From: an uncultured Ignavibacteria bacterium
Lineage (GTDB): Bacteria; Bacteroidota; Ignavibacteria; Tepidaquicellales; Tepidaquicellaceae
DNA: 29,008 nt
Direction: 5' to 3'
Assembly: GCA_937974175.1 (NCBI GenBank)
Contig: CALJIG010000083.1
Span: 1 to 29,008, forward strand
Positions 24,077-29,008 of this stretch are shown here, piece after piece; the stretch's first letter is position 1; each line of letters opens with the position of its first letter. The notes beneath the pieces are model-generated. The model made no database searches and had not been told where the DNA came from. It saw only the letters and a list, made by a program, of their open reading frames with translations. The position numbers were made by a program, and so were the translations under genes.

Positions 24077-24080
24077 TTTA

Positions 24081-24106
24081 AAAGGCGGTTCATAACCGCC
24101 TTTTTT
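24081..24106 (+). terminator. Rho-independent terminator closing the hflX run
   Basis: A perfect 10-bp stem (24081-24090 with 24094-24103, core AGGCGGTT) with a 3-base loop, followed by a run of six T (24101-24106, overlapping the stem end). The A-run on the 5' side means it could also work for the reverse gene ending at 24135. Confidence 0.92.
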
Positions 24107-24134
24107 ATTTAACAACTTTGTTATCTGTTCAAAT

Positions 24135-26369
24135 TTATTTTACCAGCATCATTTTTTTCGTTTCAATAAACCCGTCGGTTTCAAGTTTATAAAAATAAAT
24201 TCCCGATGATAACCTTCCTGCATTAAACTCAACACTATAGCTTCCTGCTCTTTTCAAATCGTTTACTAGCACTTCAACTTCTTTTCCAAGCATATCATAT
24301 ACTGCAAGCTTTACAACCGATTCTTTCGGAATTGAAAAATTTATTTTGGTAGAAGGATTAAACGGATTCGGGAAATTCTGCGCAAGCTCATGTTTGCCGG
24401 ATAGTGTACTAACTGTAGGCTCAATACCGGTAAGCGGTGTTGTTTGTATTCCCCATCCGTTCAATACTCCTAAATCACCCACGAATGCATCAACTATTTT
24501 TAATTTCCACCAACCTTGTCTTTGTGTTCCGGTAAAAACACTTAAAGAGTTGGCAGGTCTTATTGAGGGACTAAAAGGCGCAAAATAATTTGTTGCAGAT
24601 GTTATTGTTGTATCGGCGCTCATGCTGAATATAGTATTCATATCAATCCCATTACTTCCGTTACCGGCTGGTGTCAGCACTACTGAAATTCCTGTAGGTC
24701 CGGTTAATCTTATCCCTCCGCTAAATAAATCTGAAACCCAGGTGTGATTTATCAGAACGAATATCTTTAATGAAGTAACCAACCCGGGGCTGCCAATATA
24801 TACGGAATCTAACACTCCGGCAGGATTATTATCAGGTATAGAAACTCTCTTATAATTTACTGCGTAGCTAGGTCCTGCAAAATCATTAACATCATCTCTT
24901 AGCAATGGGGAGTTCGATACTCCGGGTATTTTGGAAGAAACTATGACAGAAGTTCCTCTGAAATTCATCACCTGAACAGGAAAATTCAAATTTATATTTT
25001 CTACCTCGTTATAATTTTTTCCGTTGAATCCGAAAACAGCAAGCGAACTAATTGCGGGATGACCGGCTGTATTGAAATCAATATTTTTGTACATATTCGC
25101 TTTTATCTCTGCGCTTGTACGGACTGTGTTCTTCCAGTTCCTTACTTCATCTATATAGCCTGAAAATTTATAAGAAGAAAAATCTACGGCGCCGTAACCT
25201 CCTATGAATAAACTATCGGGATTATTTGGAATAGGCAGTGAACCTGTAAAAGTTTTAGCTGCCACTGAGTCACCATTTACATATAATTTCGCCATGCCGT
25301 TTGCAGCATTGTATGTTGCAGCTACATGAACCCACTGACCAGTTGCTAATGCGCTTGCTGTAACACTTATTGTAGAACTGTTACCTGCATCTCCTAAAAA
25401 TGTACCTGTACTGAAATACAAAGTTGAGTTCTGAACGTATAGTGAATAATCTGCTCTGTTTGTTCCCCCGCTTTTATTTACGATTCCCATAAACTGCCCG
25501 GCAATATTTATTTTTCTTATCCATGCTTCCAAAGTTATGGCAGTAGTAGAGTTTTGTCCTTGGTAATTCGGCGATGCAAGGTAGCCTTGTGTGCCGTCAA
25601 AGTAAGCTGAACTATTATATTCAACATAATTTATAAATTTATCACTATAATTTTTGTAAGTAATATTTCTTGTTATTCCATTCGCAGAAGGCATAATTTC
25701 ATCGAATGCATATGGTATAATGTCTCCGTTTAATCTGTAAGCTGCGATTAAATTTTTATAATAATTTGTAGAGCCTCCCCCTGTTAAAGGTACTGCTATT
25801 GCCAATGGAGTGAACCTGTAATAAGAGATTGTTGATTGCGATAGAACTGAATTCCATATCGTGACTTCGTCTATCATTCCGCTAAAAAATAATCCCGGTA
25901 ACCCGGAATTAACATCAGCACCAATTCTAAGTGAATCAGTTGTTGACGTTATTGCTCCTGTCATAACAGTAGAGGTTCCGTCCTGATTTCCGTTTACATA
26001 ATAAGTAGTCGTGTTTATTCCGTCATAAGCTACGGCAACATGAGTCCAGGTATTTAACGGTATGGTAGTATTTCCAAATGCCGTAAAATTATTTTTAATA
26101 AATTGCAGCTTGCCATTACCTAAACCAAAGGCAAAACCTGTTGTACGATTTTTTCCAATTATTGTGTTAAAAGCACCTTCCGATGCAGGATTTATCCATG
26201 CCTCTATTGTTATTGCCGAAGGATTTAGTTTTGCTGAGTTGGGCACAGCTATGTAAGAGTTTGTACCGTTAAATACAGCCGCCTGATTATAATTGTATTG
26301 GGCTTTGCTTTGCGAAAAAATACAAAACAATAATACAAATAAAATTGAGATTTTGATAATTGCTTTCAT
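24135..26369 (-). CDS. T9SS-secreted protein with two LamG-like domains and a P-domain
   Basis: A 744-residue exported protein from the ATG at 26367-26369, chosen because the signal peptide KAIIKISILFVLLFCIFSQS follows directly; the frame is open further to a TTG at 26414. Domains in order: a LamG/concanavalin A-like lectin fold (about 30-175, ending SGMIDEVTIWN), a second one (about 255-415, ending SGYIDEVRNWK), and a proprotein-convertase P-domain (about 510-645, with SLKIFVLINHTWVSDL and GWWKLKIVD...LNGWGI). The last part is a T9SS type A domain from residue 665 (NFPNPFNPST) ending MMLVK. There is no catalytic protease domain. LamG folds bind glycans and P-domains stabilise or bind, so surface adhesion to polysaccharide is a reasonable guess only. 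It is convergent with the hflX run. Confidence 0.85.
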   Translation of the reverse strand: MKAIIKISILFVLLFCIFSQSKAQYNYNQAAVFNGTNSYIAVPNSAKLNPSAITIEAWINPASEGAFNTIIGKNRTTGFAFGLGNGKLQFIKNNFTAFGNTTIPLNTWTHVAVAYDGINTTTYYVNGNQDGTSTVMTGAITSTTDSLRIGADVNSGLPGLFFSGMIDEVTIWNSVLSQSTISYYRFTPLAIAVPLTGGGSTNYYKNLIAAYRLNGDIIPYAFDEIMPSANGITRNITYKNYSDKFINYVEYNSSAYFDGTQGYLASPNYQGQNSTTAITLEAWIRKINIAGQFMGIVNKSGGTNRADYSLYVQNSTLYFSTGTFLGDAGNSSTISVTASALATGQWVHVAATYNAANGMAKLYVNGDSVAAKTFTGSLPIPNNPDSLFIGGYGAVDFSSYKFSGYIDEVRNWKNTVRTSAEIKANMYKNIDFNTAGHPAISSLAVFGFNGKNYNEVENINLNFPVQVMNFRGTSVIVSSKIPGVSNSPLLRDDVNDFAGPSYAVNYKRVSIPDNNPAGVLDSVYIGSPGLVTSLKIFVLINHTWVSDLFSGGIRLTGPTGISVVLTPAGNGSNGIDMNTIFSMSADTTITSATNYFAPFSPSIRPANSLSVFTGTQRQGWWKLKIVDAFVGDLGVLNGWGIQTTPLTGIEPTVSTLSGKHELAQNFPNPFNPSTKINFSIPKESVVKLAVYDMLGKEVEVLVNDLKRAGSYSVEFNAGRLSSGIYFYKLETDGFIETKKMMLVK

Positions 26370-26461
26370 GAGATTTTTCCCGTTTTTAATTACATTAATA
26401 AAAATGTTCATCAAATCTAGGATTTAGACCTCATCGAAACAAAAACAATTTTTTTTAATTA

Positions 26462-26510
26462 TAGCAATTTTTTAAGCGTTGGATAATCAAGATTGTTCGC
26501 TTTATTGCTA
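26462..26510 (+). promoter_or_regulatory. Possible structured leader upstream of rpmE
   Basis: Two nested stems: TAGCAAT (26462-26468) with ATTGCTA (26504-26510), and AAGCG (26474-26478) with CGCTT (26498-26502). A further 6-bp stem, 26614-26619 with 26628-26633, overlaps the start of the AAGGA ribosome site (26632-26636). L31 genes in other bacteria carry autoregulatory leaders, so this is a plausible control region. It could equally belong to the reverse T9SS gene; no further evidence. Confidence 0.3.
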
Positions 26511-26647
26511 TTTTCGAGGTTTTCTAAATCGCCCAAATATTAAAATTCAGAATCTCCCATGCCTTGAAATTCTCGTATGAAATGGCTACTTTGTTTATTC
26601 GTATAAAACAACGTTGTTAATATTTAATAACAAGGACTAATAGTATA

Positions 26648-26911
26648 ATGAAAAAGAACTTTCATCCTCAATACAGACCGGTAGTATTTAAAGATATTAC
26701 ATGTGACTTTGCTTTTTTAGGAAGATCAACAGCTAACTCTAACGAAACAATTAAATGGGAAGACGGAAAAGAATATCCTCTTTTCAAAATTGAAATTTCA
26801 AGCGGTTCGCATCCTTTCTTCACAGGAAAGAAAGTCCTTATGGATACTGCAGGACGTGTAGAAAAATTCAACAAAAAATTCGGAAAGAAAAAAGTAGAAC
26901 CAACTGCTTAA
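26648..26911 (+). CDS. rpmE2: 50S ribosomal protein L31 type B
   Basis: An 87-residue L31 starting MKKNFHPQYRPVVFKDITCD, with the SSGSHPFFTGKKVLMDTAGRVEKFNKKFG core that identifies the family. The paired cysteines (CxxC) that bind zinc in type A L31 are absent, leaving only C19, so it is the non-zinc B type. Type B copies often replace the zinc form under zinc limitation, but in Bacteroidota they are commonly the only copy; this window cannot show which applies. It is monocistronic, with a 5' region of about 280 bases and a strong terminator. Confidence 0.94.
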   Translation: MKKNFHPQYRPVVFKDITCDFAFLGRSTANSNETIKWEDGKEYPLFKIEISSGSHPFFTGKKVLMDTAGRVEKFNKKFGKKKVEPTA

Positions 26912-26936
26912 TTTTTACTAAATTTGAAGATTTTAG

Positions 26937-26970
26937 AAAGCCTGATGGATTTTTTCCATTAGGCTTTTTT
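26937..26970 (+). terminator. Rho-independent terminator after L31 gene
   Basis: A 12-bp stem (26937-26948 with 26956-26967, one G-T pair, arm AAAGCCTGATGG) with a 7-base loop merges into a run of six T (26965-26970). It is 25 bases past the L31 stop. From here to 27136 I see no gene. Confidence 0.92.
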
Positions 26971-27052
26971 CATTTCCGGTCAGATAGTTAGCCTTCGTTT
27001 CAAATAGTAATAGTAAATCTTGTGCGTCTTTGTCTTGAATTTTCCATAGATA

Positions 27053-27081
27053 TTGCATATCTTATTAAGACTAAGTATAGA
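27053..27081 (+). promoter_or_regulatory. Weak candidate promoter for the rpsD transcript
   Basis: TTGCAT (27053-27058) and TATAGA (27076-27081) are separated by 17 bases, upstream of the gene at 27146. The match to the sigma-70 consensus is partial, and housekeeping promoters in this phylum differ from it, so this is only a suggestion. Confidence 0.2.
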
Positions 27082-27145
27082 TAACGAATTTACTTAATAA
27101 AAATCAGCAGTTAATAATCTAACAAGTTGAACTATTTTGAAATAT

Positions 27146-27532
27146 ATGCTGGAGCAAAACCATAAAAAAATATCTGATTCCGGAGAAGCTATAGATGAAA
27201 TAAAATATCTCGGCGAATCAACTAACGGATGCATTTTTACCTGCAATGAAGGATTTTACCATTTTCATTTTAAGAACCTCCTTTTGAAAATGAACAAAGA
27301 GGATTTTTTATTCTTCAATAAAATCGTTAATGAATGCGTAATTGAAAAGAACGGAATGAAAACATACCTCGGCAAAGAAATCCTTATAAAATGCACTACC
27401 GTCAGCAATATTCATTTCGGATTTACACGTCCGGAATTTTTTGAACTAAAAGAGCTTTTTGCAGAAGCTGTTTTTATGAACCAAGTATTTGAAACAACTA
27501 ATCCAAAGAATCAAAATTTAATCAACGAATGA
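27146..27532 (+). CDS. Unknown protein translationally coupled to rpsD
   Basis: A 128-residue protein from the ATG at 27146; a TTG three codons earlier (27137) is an alternative. It resembles the DUF6686 style of Bacteroidota proteins: a small beta-rich N-terminus (GCIFTCNEGFYHFHFKNLLL), then helical KEDFLFFNKIVNEC, and a C-terminal FTRPEFFELKELFAEAVF helix. That match is tentative. It has no signal peptide and only a few scattered cysteines. Its stop codon overlaps the rpsD start as ATGA (27529-27532), which indicates translational coupling. The position suggests a role tied to ribosome production or simply shared expression; no function is known. Confidence 0.65.
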   Translation: MLEQNHKKISDSGEAIDEIKYLGESTNGCIFTCNEGFYHFHFKNLLLKMNKEDFLFFNKIVNECVIEKNGMKTYLGKEILIKCTTVSNIHFGFTRPEFFELKELFAEAVFMNQVFETTNPKNQNLINE

Positions 27533-28137
27533 ATTTCACGGGACCTAAAGTAAAGCTATCAAGAAAAATCGGTGTTGCGCTTACCCCTAAGGCACGAAAA
27601 TATATGGAGAACAAACCTTACGGACCAGGACAACACGGCCCGAATAAACGTAAGGGCGGAAAGATGTCCGATTTTAAAAAGCAGCTTTTTGAAAAACAAA
27701 AACTCAGATATCAATATAATATCAGCGAGAAACAGATGTCTAACTACTATGCTGAGGCAAAAAGAAGAGAAGGCTCAACACCTGAAAATCTTTTGAAGCT
27801 TCTTGAAACCCGTTTAGACGCTCTTGTATTAAGAGGCGGTCTTGCAGGCAGCGTTTATGCATCACGCCAGCTGATAAATCACGGACACATATTTGTTAAC
27901 GGAAAAAAACTTGATAAGCCTTCTTATCTTGTAAAACCGGGAGACGTGCTTTCAGTAAAAGAAAAAAGCCGCAAGATGCCTTTGATAAATACAGCTATAA
28001 AAATTGCTCATCCGCCCTCCTACTTATCTCTTGATAAGCCGAAGATGGAAGTTACATTCCTGAATATTCCTGCAAGCAGAGCAGAGATACCGGTTGTATG
28101 CGATGAGATTTTAGTTATCGAATATTATTCAAGATAA
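27529..28137 (+). CDS. rpsD: 30S ribosomal protein S4
   Basis: A 202-residue S4. The N-terminal region begins MNFTGPKVKLSRKIGVALTP, slightly shorter at the very start than the usual MARYTGP. It continues with the conserved YGPGQHGPNKRK and LRYQYNISEKQ segments. The S4 RNA-binding domain follows (about 92-155: LLETRLDALVLRGGLAGSVY and ASRQLINHGHIFVNGKKLDKPSY). The cysteine cluster of zinc-binding S4 is absent. S4 is a primary 16S rRNA binder and often an autoregulator. In most bacteria rpsD lies between rpsK and rpoA; here it is alone with an unknown gene and followed by a terminator. It may be the only copy relocated or a second copy; the window cannot say. Confidence 0.95.
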   Translation: MNFTGPKVKLSRKIGVALTPKARKYMENKPYGPGQHGPNKRKGGKMSDFKKQLFEKQKLRYQYNISEKQMSNYYAEAKRREGSTPENLLKLLETRLDALVLRGGLAGSVYASRQLINHGHIFVNGKKLDKPSYLVKPGDVLSVKEKSRKMPLINTAIKIAHPPSYLSLDKPKMEVTFLNIPASRAEIPVVCDEILVIEYYSR

Positions 28138-28191
28138 TTGAGAAATAATTGCAAGAAAATCTAATTTAATTTTAACTTGATTTATAAAACT

Positions 28192-28221
28192 GCCTGATAG
28201 ATTTTTCTTTCAGGCTTTTTT
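28192..28221 (+). terminator. Terminator after rpsD
   Basis: A 6-bp GC-rich stem (GCCTGA 28192-28197 with TCAGGC 28210-28215) is followed by TTTTTT (28216-28221), about 55 bases after the rpsD stop. It ends only 20 bases before the next gene. Confidence 0.8.
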
Positions 28222-28240
28222 GTTTTCATAATAAAAAATC

Positions 28241-29005
28241 ATGTCTATTATAAATACAGAATCGAAAATAAAATTTCTTAAGGCTGTTATATTCAGCAAT
28301 GAGAAAATTGCCGGTCATACTTATCATTTAAAAGTACAGGGTGAAGATATAAAAAATATTGACTACACTCCCGGTATGCACATGAAAGTTGTAGTTGAAG
28401 CAGCTGATGATTCTTTGCAAAATATAAAGCTCCGCTCTTATTCAATATGGGATTTTGATTCTGAAAAAGGAACGATTGATATTGCCGTTTGTACACATTC
28501 ATCGGGTCTCGGTTCAAAATGGATTGAACAAGCCGAAGCCGGCAACGACTTTTATTTCTTTATTAAGAAAACTCTCATTGTTGATGACTCAGCCGACACC
28601 TATTTTTTCATAGGTGATATTTCAACTCTCGGTCATTTTTATAAAGTGAACCGCGCGCTTCCAAAAAATAAAAAAATATTCAGCTTTATGTACGGTAATG
28701 AAACTGATTTCTTTCCCGATATTAACGGAACTAAGCCTTTTGATTTTTATCCGCTTCCTTCAGATAAACATCTGCCTGCCCCGATAGAATTTCTCGAAGA
28801 GAAAATCACCGGTACTTTAGATAAATTACATAAAGATTATTCGATAAAACCGGAAGCATCATCCGGCAGCTGCATTGCATACATTGGAGGCGATGCGCGA
28901 GTCTGCGCAGAGCTTACAGCTTTCTTTACAAGAAAACTCGGCTGGCATCCTACTCAGATAAAAATGAAATCCTTTTGGAATCCGGATAAGGTAAGAGAAG
29001 AATAA
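28241..29005 (+). CDS. Siderophore-interacting (SIP) family FAD-binding reductase
   Basis: A 254-residue flavoprotein of the SIP/ferredoxin-reductase-like family. The FAD-binding domain (about 1-115) has the DYTPGMHMKV strand and the flavin motif R65-S-Y-S (LRSYSIWDF). The NAD(P)H-binding half (about 118-245) contains FIGDIST (123-129), YGNETDFFPD and the late YIGGDARVCAEL segment. ViuB/YqjH-type relatives reduce ferric siderophores in the cytoplasm to release iron. No siderophore synthesis or TonB receptor gene is seen here, so the partner is unknown. The reading frame closes three bases before the window end and is complete. Confidence 0.88.
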   Translation: MSIINTESKIKFLKAVIFSNEKIAGHTYHLKVQGEDIKNIDYTPGMHMKVVVEAADDSLQNIKLRSYSIWDFDSEKGTIDIAVCTHSSGLGSKWIEQAEAGNDFYFFIKKTLIVDDSADTYFFIGDISTLGHFYKVNRALPKNKKIFSFMYGNETDFFPDINGTKPFDFYPLPSDKHLPAPIEFLEEKITGTLDKLHKDYSIKPEASSGSCIAYIGGDARVCAELTAFFTRKLGWHPTQIKMKSFWNPDKVREE

Positions 29006-29008
29006 CCA

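Noticed and set aside
26370..26414. Longer start of the LamG protein at TTG 26414
   Set aside because: It would put 15 residues before a clean signal peptide; the ATG at 26367-26369 is directly followed by it.
1..29008. Recent mobile element or CRISPR
   Set aside because: No transposase, integrase, terminal repeats with target duplications or regularly spaced repeats were seen; the recurring NPFNP region is a protein domain shared by five genes with diverged DNA.

Overview
The window is an AT-rich bacterial chromosome segment, most likely from the Ignavibacteria/Chlorobi side of the Bacteroidota. The main evidence is five secreted proteins, each with an N-terminal signal peptide and a C-terminal type IX secretion (T9SS) type A sorting domain. 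The domain opens with N(Y/F)PNPFNPxT and closes on a K(K/Q)M-x-L-(V/I)-K-like tail ending in lysine. The non-zinc L31, the long IspH, the UMF1-family transporter and the SirB1-like protein fit the same group. This placement is inferred from protein style; there is no rRNA in the window. I see no tRNA, rRNA, CRISPR array, insertion sequence or prophage.

Layout. 1-3525: two forward T9SS cargo genes (a GH18 chitinase-like enzyme and an Omp28/thioredoxin-like multidomain protein), each followed by a strong hairpin. 3540-4746: a cupin and an M48 metalloprotease. 4747-7775 (reverse): a tight four-gene run of dienelactone hydrolase, T9SS-sorted endonuclease/exonuclease/phosphatase, DUF1569 protein and NUDIX hydrolase. 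7855-9585 (reverse): a large unrecognised helical-repeat protein with a possible N-terminal HTH. It is divergent from an 875-aa T9SS beta-propeller-like protein at 9971. The 385-base gap between them holds a GC-rich, highly structured element (9787-9859) inside a doubtful 62-codon reading frame; this is the least explained part of the window.

12898-18337 (reverse): an operon of nusB, a UMF1-family MFS transporter and a SirB1-like protein, with a DUF218 (YdcF/SanA-like) membrane protein and a SulP anion transporter upstream. The DUF218 gene appears to extend upstream of its first ATG and may use an AUU start. 18489-24103 (forward): a compact eight-gene run of hflX, a DUF6483-like gene, an acyl-CoA (probably glutaryl-CoA) dehydrogenase, an overlapping small-protein/nucleotidyltransferase pair, hupE-like, ispH (TTG start) and a Pmp3/YqaE-family gene of 51 codons, closed by a textbook terminator. 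24135-26369 (reverse): a T9SS protein with two LamG-like domains and a P-domain. 26648-29005 (forward): rpmE type B, an unknown gene translationally coupled to rpsD, and a siderophore-interacting-type flavoprotein.

The window is mostly housekeeping and envelope genes mixed with secreted T9SS cargo. No complete new system is proven. The best candidates for follow-up are the structured leader at 9787-9923 with its divergent HTH/repeat gene, and the overlapping nucleotidyltransferase pair at 21448-22045.
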